Source of the DNA: Desulfuromonadaceae bacterium
GTDB taxonomy: Bacteria > Desulfobacterota > Desulfuromonadia > Desulfuromonadales > SZUA-540
Reading direction: 5' to 3'
Length of the DNA stretch: 26,895 nucleotides
Assembly: GCA_003250235.1 (NCBI GenBank)
Contig: QKGY01000157.1
Location: 1 to 26,895, forward strand
Below are positions 1 through 8,661 of this stretch, in pieces (within the stretch, counting starts at the first letter, position 1; the number at the start of each line of letters is the position of its first letter). The position numbers and the translations under genes were made by a program. Under the pieces are notes generated by a model. The model saw nothing but the letters and a program-made list of their open reading frames with translations. It was not told the DNA's origin and searched no databases.

Positions 1-2
1 GG

Positions 3-884
3 GGAACCAGTCTCCTCAAAGATCAGGCTCTCTGCCCATTTCGGGCATTCGCACGGCATCGGCTGGGGGTTAAATCCTACGCTCCCGCAGTCCCTGGCGT
101 CGATGCGTCTTCCAAGGGGACCCTTATTCACGACGTCCTCGAAGTATTCTGGAGCCAGCTTCGCGACCATGAAACCCTGCTTTCCCTCTCCGCCAAGCAA
201 CTCGAAGAGTGTGTGCGAGCGTGCACCGAGGAGGTTACGCAGAAGTTTTTTGCTCAGGGAGATCATCGCCTGCCGCTGCGTGTGCAGGAGCAGGAGAAAC
301 GTCGTATCGAGACGCTTGTTCTAGAATGGGTTCAAAACGTTGAAAGCCAAAGATCACCATTTCGTGTTGAAACCCGAGAGTCCGATGCGCAGATTCCCAT
401 CGGACCGCTTGTTCTTAAAACACGCATCGATCGGATGGACCGGCTTTCGGATGACAGTCTAGTGATCCTCGACTACAAGACAGGGCAGTTCGATCTTTCC
501 GGACTGCTCGGTGATCCTCTGCTTGAACCGCAGCTCGCCATCTATGCCGCATCGGGACTCTGTGATCGTCAGGAACTGGGGGCCGTCTCCTTTGCCGTGC
601 TGAGGCGGGGAGAGTGCGCTTTCCAGGGAATCGCAGGGCAGGAGGATCTTCTTCCCGGTGTTCGTAGTGTTTCCTCCAGCCCCCTGCTGAAGGATCGCGG
701 CATCTGTGACTGGACAGCGCTGGTTCACGATTGGCGGATGAAGCTCGATGCCCTGGCGCAAGACTTCGCCGACGGGGTGGCCGTGGTGAAGCCGGTGGAT
801 ATCCAGAAGGCCTGTCGATACTGTGAACTGGCGTCTTTGTGCCGGATTTATGAGAATAGGGATATCGTGGAGGTGTCTGAATGA
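3..884 (+). CDS. AddB-like PD-(D/E)XK nuclease, 3' part (5' end outside window)
   Basis: This is the C-terminal 293 residues of an AddB/RecB-type exonuclease (the 'probable DNA repair protein' family). The frame is open from the left edge, so the start lies outside the window. Visible landmarks are CPFRAFA near the left edge, GTLIHDVLE, the nuclease core RIDRMD followed about 15 residues later by ILDYKTG, and a terminal CRYCELASLC. The early Cys together with the three late Cys matches the four-cysteine 4Fe-4S staple known in AddB nuclease domains. DYK carries the catalytic Asp and Lys. The protein should act with the helicase encoded next to it in end-processing of double-strand breaks. Its stop codon overlaps the next start (ATGA), and the GGAGG at 869-873 inside its end serves that gene, so the two are translationally coupled. 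Helicase-like N-terminal parts cannot be seen. An in-frame ATG at 213 is internal, because the conserved CPFRAFA motif lies upstream of it. Confidence 0.85.
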   Translation, partial: GTSLLKDQALCPFRAFARHRLGVKSYAPAVPGVDASSKGTLIHDVLEVFWSQLRDHETLLSLSAKQLEECVRACTEEVTQKFFAQGDHRLPLRVQEQEKRRIETLVLEWVQNVESQRSPFRVETRESDAQIPIGPLVLKTRIDRMDRLSDDSLVILDYKTGQFDLSGLLGDPLLEPQLAIYAASGLCDRQELGAVSFAVLRRGECAFQGIAGQEDLLPGVRSVSSSPLLKDRGICDWTALVHDWRMKLDALAQDFADGVAVVKPVDIQKACRYCELASLCRIYENRDIVEVSE

Positions 885-3800
885 ACCTCTCCGACGCCTT
901 TGAGCGGCGCACAGGGATAGATCCCTCGCGATCTTTCATTGTGCAGGCTCCTGCCGGTTCCGGTAAAACGGAGTTGCTGATTCAGCGCGTTCTTTCTCTG
1001 CTGGCTACGGTGGAGCGCCCAGAAGAAATCCTTGCCATTACCTTTACCCGCAAAGCTGCCGGCGAAATGAGGCAACGACTTATGGATGCCCTGCATCAGG
1101 CTCAGGGACCTAGGCCTGAGGCATCCCATGCCGCCCTTACCTGGGAACTGGCCCGAAAGGCTCTGGAACAGGATGCTCAGTGTGGATGGCGGCTTCTGGA
1201 TAATCCGTCTCTGTTCAGCATTCAGACCATCGACAGCTTCAATGCATCCCTCGTCAGGCGTATGCCCTGGCTTGCTCGGCTCGGCGGGCTGCCGGAAATT
1301 GCCGAGGATGCGGCGCCGCTTTATCGCATGGCGGCCGACCGGGTTGTTGAACGCCTTGACGAGGACGGAGAGTCGGGGGCTTCCCTGGCACTACTCCTGT
1401 CGCATTTGGACAACCGGCTCGACCTTCTGCGGGATCTGCTCGCCGAGATCCTGCCGCGCAGGGATCAGTGGCTCCGTCATATCGTCCCCGGAAATCCCCG
1501 AAAAGAGAGGGCCCGTCTGGAAGAGGCTCTTCAGAATCTGGTGCGGCTGCATCTCACGCGGGCGCTTGATGCCGTCCCGCAGGGATTGCGCGAGTCCCTC
1601 GTCGCCTTGGCGCGTTTCGCCGCCGACAACCTGGCGGATAGCCCGTCTCGGCCTCTGTCCGTTTTCAGGAATGTTTCCCGGTTCCCCAACGACTCTGCTG
1701 ATGATTTGCCCGTCTGGTTGGGGCTGGCGGATCTCCTGCTTACCTCCGGCGGGTCCTTTCGCAAAAAACTTGACAAGAACTGCGGCTTTCCACCCCAGGA
1801 AAAAGATCGCAAGGAGGAGATGCTTGAGCTGATCGGGCAACTTTCCCAGGTTTCCGAATCCGAGAGTCTCCTGGTCCGGCTTCGCACCCTCCCGCCGCTG
1901 GTCTACAGCGATGAGCAATGGGAGGTTCTCGAAGCCCTGACACGGATACTTCTGCTTGCCTCAGCTGAACTCTGGGTGGTGTTCCGTCAGCAAAACCAGG
2001 CGGATTTTCCCGAGATCGCCTTGAAGGCACTGCAGTCCCTTCGTGAGGACGAACAGCCTTCAGAGCTGCTTCTTAAGCTGGATCGACGCATATCGCATAT
2101 CCTGGTCGATGAGTTCCAGGATACGTCCTATCTGCAGTACGCCCTGTTGGAAAACCTCATCTCCGGATGGGAAGCGGGCGACGGCCGCACTCTGTTCCTG
2201 GTAGGCGACCCCATGCAATCCATCTACCGCTTTCGTGAAGCAGAAGTCGGACTATTTCTTAAGGCACGCTCGAGCGGTATCGACACGTTTCCTCTAGAGC
2301 CTCTTTATCTCCGGTCAAATTTCCGTTCCCAGGGCGAACTCGTTCGATGGTTCAATGATAGCTTTTCCCGTCTTTTCCCTCCCCGCGAGGACCAGGCTCG
2401 CGGGGCCGTTCCGTACAGTGCTGCGGACGCTGTATTGGGAAGTCTTTCCGGAGCGGCCGTCCGCGTACATCCGATGGCGCAATATGATACCGATCGGGAA
2501 GCGGGCCTGGTCTGCGAATTGATCCGTACGTCCCGAGAGGAAAATCCGGGTGGGTCTGTCGCCGTACTTGTACGCTCTCGGAGCCATCTCGTCCGGATAT
2601 TGACCTGTCTGAAAGAGGCCGGGATTGCGTATCAGGCCAAGGACGTCGATTTGCTTGAGAAAAGGCCTGTCGCCAGAGATATCGTATCGTTGACCAAAGC
2701 CCTTCTCCATCCCGCCGACAGGCTCTCCTGGTTCGCTGTTTTACGGGCCCCCTGGTGCGGCCTTGTCCTGGAGGATCTTTTCACTCTGGGTGCAGGGAGA
2801 ACTCTGGCTGAGTCGATTCAGGATCCGGCCATCCTGGATTTACTGACCCTCGATGGCCGCGAGCGGGTTCGCAAAGTGGCCCCTATTTTTTACCGGGGAC
2901 TTCGCCTGAAGGGGAGAACCAGCGTTCGTGCCCTGGTCGAGGGCTGCTGGCTGTCGCTTGGCGGGGCTGTTTGCACCGATGCGGCAGGGCTGGCAGATGC
3001 CGAAACGGTTTTCGAGTTGCTGGAGCGCCTGGATCGGGGAGGGGACATCCCGAATATCGAAGGTCTCGAAGAAGAACTGTCCAAGCTGTTTGCCGCCTGT
3101 GAAACCCCGCAGGGAGAATTTGTCCACGTCATGACCATGCACAAGGCCAAAGGCCTGGAATTTGACACGGTCATTCTGCCCGGCTTGGGTCGACCACCGC
3201 GCAGCGGCGACAGACCGCTGCTGAGATGGACGGAACATCCGGGGTGTGGTCTGTTGATGGCCCCCGTGCATTCCAGAATTCCTGGAGACAGAGATCCTGT
3301 TTTCGATGCGATCGGAGGGCTTGAAAAAGACAAGGAGGAGCTCGAAGCGGCACGGTTGCTCTATGTCGCCGTGACCCGGGCCCGCAAGCGTCTTCATCTG
3401 GTCGGCCATGCCCGTCGCAACAGCCAGTCCGAACCTCGTCCGGCCTCGGGTTCTTTGCTGCAGACCCTCTGGCCGCGTGTCGAAGAGTTTTTTCAGACAG
3501 AAGAATCCCTCGAACTGACCGATTCTCCGTTGACGGCACTTCAGAAAGACGAGGGTGGCATTTTGCGGCTTCCTTCCGATTGGGAGTGCCCTAAATTACA
3601 GGCTGTCAGCCATCCGCATTTTCTCAAGGCTCAGGCGGCTTCGCAAACCGGAAGCTTTGAGGAGGAGCGTGATCTTTTTTCTGGCTGGGAGGATGAGACG
3701 GCCCGATATGTCGGAACCGTTGCCCACGCTTATCTCGATGCAATTGCAAAAGAAGGGCTCTCTGTCTGGCCGGTTAGTCGTGCTGAGAGCCTTGGCCCTG

Positions 3801-4216
3801 AGATACAGAAGCGGTTGAATGCCCTCGGGGTTCCACTCCGCAAAGCCAAGGAGAACGTTCCTAAAGTTGTCAGGGCACTCACGACATCGATAATGAGTGA
3901 AAAGGGTCAATGGTTTCTGGGGGCCACACGGGAAGCCTATACCGAACTGCCTCTTTCAGGGGTTATCCATGGCAAAATGGTTCATGCGGTTATCGACAGG
4001 AGCTTTGTGGATGAAAGCGGAACACGCTGGATTGTCGACTATAAGATTATAGAACCGGCAAAAGGGAACGCAGACAGCTTTCTGTCTGAGAAGGGGCAAA
4101 GATACCGGGGGCAGATGGAGGCCTATGCCGCTCTGTTCAGCCGTCTTGAACCCCGGAGAACGATCCGTACCGCACTCTATTTCCCGCTGATGGATGCCTG
4201 GCTGGAGATGCCTTAG
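881..4216 (+). CDS. AddA-like UvrD-family helicase/nuclease
   Basis: This is an ATP-dependent superfamily-1A helicase with a C-terminal nuclease, the partner of the upstream AddB-like protein in recombinational repair. The 1111 residues show Walker A APAGSGKT at 23-30, motif Ia ITFTRKAAGEM, Walker B LVDEFQDT with D410 and E411, motif III VGDPMQSIYRFR, motif IV NFRS, motif V MTMHKAKGLEFD and motif VI YVAVTRARKRL. The C-terminus carries a PD-(D/E)XK signature with D1039 (VIDRS), D1053 and K1055 (VDYK), preceded by GTVAHAYL. No Cys cluster is seen, as expected for AddA. The ATG is preceded by GGAGG with 7 bases of spacing and overlaps the upstream stop. Length fits the 1100-1200 residue family. 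I leave the symbol empty because naming (addA versus a generic UvrD-like gene) varies in this bacterial group. Confidence 0.9.
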   Translation: MNLSDAFERRTGIDPSRSFIVQAPAGSGKTELLIQRVLSLLATVERPEEILAITFTRKAAGEMRQRLMDALHQAQGPRPEASHAALTWELARKALEQDAQCGWRLLDNPSLFSIQTIDSFNASLVRRMPWLARLGGLPEIAEDAAPLYRMAADRVVERLDEDGESGASLALLLSHLDNRLDLLRDLLAEILPRRDQWLRHIVPGNPRKERARLEEALQNLVRLHLTRALDAVPQGLRESLVALARFAADNLADSPSRPLSVFRNVSRFPNDSADDLPVWLGLADLLLTSGGSFRKKLDKNCGFPPQEKDRKEEMLELIGQLSQVSESESLLVRLRTLPPLVYSDEQWEVLEALTRILLLASAELWVVFRQQNQADFPEIALKALQSLREDEQPSELLLKLDRRISHILVDEFQDTSYLQYALLENLISGWEAGDGRTLFLVGDPMQSIYRFREAEVGLFLKARSSGIDTFPLEPLYLRSNFRSQGELVRWFNDSFSRLFPPREDQARGAVPYSAADAVLGSLSGAAVRVHPMAQYDTDREAGLVCELIRTSREENPGGSVAVLVRSRSHLVRILTCLKEAGIAYQAKDVDLLEKRPVARDIVSLTKALLHPADRLSWFAVLRAPWCGLVLEDLFTLGAGRTLAESIQDPAILDLLTLDGRERVRKVAPIFYRGLRLKGRTSVRALVEGCWLSLGGAVCTDAAGLADAETVFELLERLDRGGDIPNIEGLEEELSKLFAACETPQGEFVHVMTMHKAKGLEFDTVILPGLGRPPRSGDRPLLRWTEHPGCGLLMAPVHSRIPGDRDPVFDAIGGLEKDKEELEAARLLYVAVTRARKRLHLVGHARRNSQSEPRPASGSLLQTLWPRVEEFFQTEESLELTDSPLTALQKDEGGILRLPSDWECPKLQAVSHPHFLKAQAASQTGSFEEERDLFSGWEDETARYVGTVAHAYLDAIAKEGLSVWPVSRAESLGPEIQKRLNALGVPLRKAKENVPKVVRALTTSIMSEKGQWFLGATREAYTELPLSGVIHGKMVHAVIDRSFVDESGTRWIVDYKIIEPAKGNADSFLSEKGQRYRGQMEAYAALFSRLEPRRTIRTALYFPLMDAWLEMP

Positions 4217-4260
4217 GTGTGGTTGGGGTACCTTTTTAAGCTTTGGTGTGCTAAAATGCG

Positions 4261-4289
4261 TTGTTATCTCGCTATTTTGTTAATTTAAT
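4261..4289 (+). promoter_or_regulatory. Candidate sigma-70 promoter of prc
   Basis: A TTGTTA -35 and TTTAAT -10 are separated by 17 bp in the AT-rich 101-bp gap ahead of the protease gene. The -10 matches consensus at five of six positions and the -35 at four of six. It lies about 30 bp before the start codon, leaving a short leader. Confidence 0.4.
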
Positions 4290-4317
4290 CAATAAATCAA
4301 TACGTTGAAGGCCTACC

Positions 4318-6498
4318 ATGAGAAAGTACTTGAAGATAGCGAAGCGTCGGTACTGGAAAATTACCTCGATTCTTTTGATCCTTTTTGTCGTGGCAGGGGC
4401 CGTCCCGGCGCTGAGTACGCCGAATGCCGATGTCGCCAATCGGGCCAAATTGCTCAGTTACATACTTCGTCACCAGCTGATCATGGCTCATTTCAGTCAC
4501 AAGCAGATTGACGATGACCTGTCGCAAGCTGCCTACGAGCTGTACCTCAAACAGCTCGATTCCCAGAAGAGATTTCTTCTGAAAGAAGATGTCGCCCGTC
4601 TGAATGCTTATCAGGACCGTATCGATGACGAGATGAACCTCGGAAAGGTCGAGCTTCCGTCGTTAGGGGCTGAAATCCTCAATCAGCGAATTCGGCAGGT
4701 TGAGGAGATGGTCAAAGACATTCTTTCCCGGGATGTGTCCATTGACCGTCCGGAGAAATTGGAGACGGATCCCGAGAAGCTGGATTATTGCGCCAGTCTT
4801 GCAGAGCTGAAAGAACGGTGGAGGAAAAATCTCAAATATCAGGTTATTATCCGCTTCCTGAATCTTCAGGAAGACAAGAAGAACGAAACCGACAAAAAAG
4901 ATCAGAGTGCGTTATCGGATGCGTCTCTGCTTACGGAAGCCCGTGAAAAGGTTCTCAAGGGCCAGCTCGATTTTTTGAACCGCATGCTCCAGGAAACGGA
5001 GCAGGACCATTACGACCGGTATTTCAATGCGGTCACCCGTGCTTTCGATCCCCATACCAATTACATGCCTCCCACCGAAAAGGAGGATTTTGACATCAGC
5101 ATGCGCGGTTCCTTAGAAGGGATAGGGGCTTTGTTGCGGGAAGAGGACGGCTATATCAAAGTGGTCAGCATCATTCCCGGCAGCGCGGCGGCAAGACAGG
5201 GCCAACTCGAAGCCGAAGATATCATTCTCAAGGTCGGTGAGGGAGTCGGCGAACCGGTAGATATCACCGATACCCGCATACGTGATGCGGTGGCGCTGAT
5301 TCGCGGAAAAAAGGGGACTGTGGTACGACTCACGGTCAAGAAGAGCGACGGTACTCAAAAAGTCATCCCCATTACCCGCGATGTGGTGCAGATAGAGGAG
5401 TCTTTTGTTAAAGCCGCTACCCTGAAAGATCCGGAAGGAAAAATGACCTACGGGTATATCCGGATTCCCTCTTTCTATCGTGATTTTTATGCAGAGCAGA
5501 ATGGCAAAAAAGGGCGTAACGCCACGGACGATGTCTTGGCCGAACTGAATGAGCTGAAAAAGATCGGCATTGACGGCCTGATTCTCGATCTGCGCAACAA
5601 TGGCGGTGGATCTCTGATCGATGCGGTTTCCATAACAGGCCTGTTTATTGAAAAAGGCCCCGTGGTTCAGATCAAAAGCAGTGACGGGCGTATGGAAACC
5701 CTTGAGGATCAAGATCCTTTTATCGGCTACCAGGGCCCCCTTGTTGTCCTGGTCAACCGGTTCAGTGCGTCAGCGTCTGAGATTCTGGCCGGTGCTCTGC
5801 AGGACTATGGACGGGCTATTATCGTCGGCGGAGAGCATACCCATGGCAAAGGGACCGTTCAGGCCATGATCGACCTGAACCAGAGGGTTCCTTTTCTGAA
5901 CATGAAGCAGTATCTCCCCCTGGGCGCCTTGAAAGTGACCACCCAGAAATTCTACAGGGTTACGGGCGAGTCTACGCAATACCGCGGGGTCTTGCCGGAT
6001 ATCGTTCTGCCAGATAATCTTCAGCATCTCAAAACAGGGGAACAGTACCTGGAATACTCTCTGCCCTGGGATACCGTCGCGTCGACGACCTATCAGCCTT
6101 GGGCCCGGCCTGCCAAGAATTTGAAGCTTTTGCGCGAAGAAAGCCAGCAGCGCGTCAAGGGCAATCGGGAATTTGCTGCGATTGAAGAACAAAACGAGCT
6201 GGCATCCGAGCGGCGGGAAAAGACCCTCGAGGTGATCGATCTGGCCTCCGTTCGAAAGGAGTGGATGGAAGCCAAAGCGCAGCAGGACGAGAAAGCAACC
6301 CATCCCACGGAGATGGGCAAGTCGGAAGAACCCAATAAAGGCACCGGAGAGTTGAGCGAAGAGGAAAAAAGGAAACAGTGGGTCGAACAGGTCAACGAGG
6401 ATCCTTATGCGCGGGAAGCCATGGAGATTCTCGATGATTTATACGCTTCAGGAGGTGGCCTGGTGGCCACTGGGTCTTCGCGGAGCACTGCAAAATAA
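4318..6498 (+). CDS. prc: Carboxy-terminal processing (tail-specific) protease Prc, S41 family
   Basis: This is a periplasmic serine protease that degrades or trims proteins at their C-terminus. The 726 residues fit the long Prc/Tsp subtype (E. coli about 680) rather than short CtpA. A basic N-terminus and hydrophobic stretch at about residues 16-33 form a signal peptide or anchor. A Tsp-type N-terminal helical domain follows, then a PDZ domain at about 260-350 (GIGALLREEDGYIKVVSI, PGSAA). The S41 core has VNRFSASASEILAG and HGKGTVQ. By alignment to E. coli Tsp (S430, D441, K455), the catalytic residues are S485, D496 and K511; the loop before the Lys is one residue longer. A charged Glu/Lys-rich C-terminal extension follows. 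The gene stands alone with its own promoter candidate and ends before a two-way terminator. Confidence 0.93.
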   Translation: MRKYLKIAKRRYWKITSILLILFVVAGAVPALSTPNADVANRAKLLSYILRHQLIMAHFSHKQIDDDLSQAAYELYLKQLDSQKRFLLKEDVARLNAYQDRIDDEMNLGKVELPSLGAEILNQRIRQVEEMVKDILSRDVSIDRPEKLETDPEKLDYCASLAELKERWRKNLKYQVIIRFLNLQEDKKNETDKKDQSALSDASLLTEAREKVLKGQLDFLNRMLQETEQDHYDRYFNAVTRAFDPHTNYMPPTEKEDFDISMRGSLEGIGALLREEDGYIKVVSIIPGSAAARQGQLEAEDIILKVGEGVGEPVDITDTRIRDAVALIRGKKGTVVRLTVKKSDGTQKVIPITRDVVQIEESFVKAATLKDPEGKMTYGYIRIPSFYRDFYAEQNGKKGRNATDDVLAELNELKKIGIDGLILDLRNNGGGSLIDAVSITGLFIEKGPVVQIKSSDGRMETLEDQDPFIGYQGPLVVLVNRFSASASEILAGALQDYGRAIIVGGEHTHGKGTVQAMIDLNQRVPFLNMKQYLPLGALKVTTQKFYRVTGESTQYRGVLPDIVLPDNLQHLKTGEQYLEYSLPWDTVASTTYQPWARPAKNLKLLREESQQRVKGNREFAAIEEQNELASERREKTLEVIDLASVRKEWMEAKAQQDEKATHPTEMGKSEEPNKGTGELSEEEKRKQWVEQVNEDPYAREAMEILDDLYASGGGLVATGSSRSTAK

Positions 6499-6524
6499 CA
6501 TCCTCTTAAAACCCACCGACAATG

Positions 6525-6563
6525 AAAAGGGCAGTCAGAAAATATTCTGTCTGCCCTTTTTTT
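6525..6563. terminator. Bidirectional intrinsic terminator between prc and bioA
   Basis: A 16-bp inverted repeat (6525-6540 with 6545-6560) has one T-T mismatch and an AATA loop. An A-run lies on one side and a T-run (6557-6563) on the other, so it can end transcripts from both converging genes. It sits directly next to the bioA stop. Confidence 0.9.
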
Positions 6564-7913
6564 CTATTGTCCCGTCACCTCGGTAACGCACTCGTAGGCA
6601 ACATCCAGAATCTCATCAAGCACGCCCTTCGGTGTTGTCAGCGGCGGCATGAAATAAATTATATTTCCCAAGGGTCTTAAAATCACCCCGCGATCAAGTG
6701 CCCTCCTGTATACCTCCAACCCCATTCGGGCCTGCCATGGATAGGGACTCTTGTTGTTCTTCTCCTCAACCATCTCGACGGCGGCAACCATGCCCAATTG
6801 TCGAAATTCGCCGACGTGGGGAAGGGCTTCAAATTCGCCGGCCCGATACGACAGGGTTTGCATTCTTTCGGGAAGAGTTGCCAGGATGTCTTCCTGCTCA
6901 AAAATATTGAGGACCTCTACGGCGAGAGCACAAGCCAATGGGTTTCCTGTGTAGGAATGGGAATGCAGGAAGGCTTTGAGTTCCTGATAGTCTCCATAAA
7001 AGGCTTCGTAAATCGCATCGGTCGTCATGACAACAGCCAGGGGCATGTACCCCCCTGTGATCCCCTTGGAAAGACAGAGCAGATCCGGAGAAACGTCCGC
7101 ATGGTTATTGGCGAACATTTTCCCTGTTCTCCCGAAGCCTACGGCAATTTCGTCGGCGATATAATGGATGCGGTACCGGTCACAAATATCCCTGAGTTTT
7201 TTCAGGTAGACGGCGGGGTAAATTCGCATTCCGGCAGCTGCCTGGATGAGGGGTTCGACGATGATTCCGGCAATCGAATCGTGATGCCGTTGTACCGTCT
7301 GCTCCAGATGGGCAAAGCATTGCGCCTGGCAACTATCCCGATGCAGCCCGAACGGGCAGCGGTAACAATCCGGCCCCTGAACCTGATACCCCTCCTGCAG
7401 CAAGGGCTTATAGACGCGGCGATACAGGTCGCAGCCGCCGACCGAGAGCGCGCCGATCGTCTCACCATGGTAGGCTTCGGTCAGGGAGAGAAATTTAGTT
7501 TTATGGGGATACCCGCTCTGTTGCCAGAACTGAAAACTCATCTTCAGCGCCGCTTCGACAGCTGAAGAGCCGTTATCGGTATAGAAAACCTTCGACAGCC
7601 CTGCCGGAGCCAGCTTGGTGAGCCTGTGCCCCAGTTCTATTCCCGGCTCATGGGTAAAGCCGGCAAAGATATGATGCGCCACCTTGCCGAGCTGAGCTTT
7701 CAGGGCCAGGTTAAGTCTCGGATGATTATGGCCGAAGAGGTTGACCCACCAGGAGGAGACCGCATCGATATAACGACGCCCTTCGATGTCGATCAAATAA
7801 GATCCCTCACCCCTTTCGATGGGAATGGGAGGAAGCACCTCGTGATCTTTCTGCTGCGTACAGGGGTGCCAGATGTGTGTGGCGTCGAGCTGACGAAGGT
7901 GGCCGGAATCCAT
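6564..7913 (-). CDS. bioA: Adenosylmethionine-8-amino-7-oxononanoate aminotransferase (DAPA synthase)
   Basis: This PLP enzyme transfers an amino group from S-adenosylmethionine to 8-amino-7-oxononanoate (KAPA), giving 7,8-diaminopelargonate in biotin synthesis. The 449 residues show the BioA hallmarks IWHPCTQQKDHE and SSWWVNLFGHNHPRL near the N-terminus, DNGSSAVEAALKM, the YHGET loop, the Asp of ADEIAVGFGRTG, and the PLP lysine K283 in LSKGITGGYMPL. I place the start at the ATG ending at 7913, four bases after the bioD stop. This gives the usual MxxxxLRQLDxTHIWHP beginning. The longer reading needs a TTG at 7955 inside bioD and adds residues unlike the family. No clear ribosome site precedes either, so translation probably couples to bioD. 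It is the last gene of bioB-bioD-bioA. Confidence 0.93.
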   Translation of the reverse strand: MDSGHLRQLDATHIWHPCTQQKDHEVLPPIPIERGEGSYLIDIEGRRYIDAVSSWWVNLFGHNHPRLNLALKAQLGKVAHHIFAGFTHEPGIELGHRLTKLAPAGLSKVFYTDNGSSAVEAALKMSFQFWQQSGYPHKTKFLSLTEAYHGETIGALSVGGCDLYRRVYKPLLQEGYQVQGPDCYRCPFGLHRDSCQAQCFAHLEQTVQRHHDSIAGIIVEPLIQAAAGMRIYPAVYLKKLRDICDRYRIHYIADEIAVGFGRTGKMFANNHADVSPDLLCLSKGITGGYMPLAVVMTTDAIYEAFYGDYQELKAFLHSHSYTGNPLACALAVEVLNIFEQEDILATLPERMQTLSYRAGEFEALPHVGEFRQLGMVAAVEMVEEKNNKSPYPWQARMGLEVYRRALDRGVILRPLGNIIYFMPPLTTPKGVLDEILDVAYECVTEVTGQ

Positions 7914-7917
7914 AGCG

Positions 7918-8661
7918 TCAACGGCTGGAACGGCGTATGAGATGATGCAAGCCAAAGTTCATCAGCAGCCAAGGCAGAGTGTCCATGCCGGCAATCTCCT
8001 CGCTCAACGCCTCGATTATTGCCTGCTGACTCCCTTCTCGGTGGCTCAATACGCCTAGAAGGTCAGCAGAAGCCAGGGTGACGAGGGTCTTTGGGACGGA
8101 CGCTTGTGCCGCATCCGGCTGTTCGGGCATGTTGTTCAGCATGAACCCCGCCACAGGGATGGACAGGGTTTGCGCGGCAAGGGTCGTCAACAGCGTGTGA
8201 TTGACAGTGCCCAAATCCGTGCGAGCGATCACCAATAGTGGCAGGTCCAGTTGCCTGACGAGGTCGGCCAACAGATATCCACCGGCCAGAGGAACCATAA
8301 GGCCGCCGGCGCCCTCTATGAGCAGAAAGTCATGTTTTTCTCTGAGCTGCGTGGCCGCCTCCAGGATTAAGGTTGTATCGATGGAGCGTTCCTCTTCCTT
8401 GGCTGCTGCCGATGGGGCGAGGGGGGCTTTGAATCGGTAAGGGGAAACCAGTTCCGGGGCATCGTCAGACCCGGAAGCCCACTGTAGCAGCTGAGCATCT
8501 GAACCCAAGGCGGACGGGTCTTCAACGCCCGTTTCCACGGGTTTCATGACCCCGACATTCACCCCCTGGCGCCTGAGAAACAAGGCAAGGGCCGCAGTGA
8601 CAAGGGTTTTTCCTACTCCCGTATCGGTACCAGTGATGAATAACCCTCTTTTATCCTGCAT
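7918..8661 (-). CDS. bioD: Dethiobiotin synthetase
   Basis: This ATP-dependent ligase closes the ureido ring of dethiobiotin from 7,8-diaminopelargonate and CO2. The 247 residues show the P-loop GTDTGVGKT close to the N-terminus, the substrate segment MKPVETG, and LLIEGAGGLMVPL, which carries the catalytic Glu and the Gly-rich loop. Length is slightly above the 220-230 typical of the family, with an extended C-terminal tail. The start ATG overlaps the end of bioB by 11 bases (ATGCAGGATAA contains the bioB stop). bioA begins four bases after its stop, so the three genes are tightly coupled. Confidence 0.93.
   Translation of the reverse strand: MQDKRGLFITGTDTGVGKTLVTAALALFLRRQGVNVGVMKPVETGVEDPSALGSDAQLLQWASGSDDAPELVSPYRFKAPLAPSAAAKEEERSIDTTLILEAATQLREKHDFLLIEGAGGLMVPLAGGYLLADLVRQLDLPLLVIARTDLGTVNHTLLTTLAAQTLSIPVAGFMLNNMPEQPDAAQASVPKTLVTLASADLLGVLSHREGSQQAIIEALSEEIAGMDTLPWLLMNFGLHHLIRRSSR

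Noticed and set aside
6564..7955. Longer bioA from a TTG at 7955
   Set aside because: It would overlap bioD by 38 bases and add 14 residues not typical of BioA. The ATG at 7913 lies four bases after the bioD stop and matches the family start.
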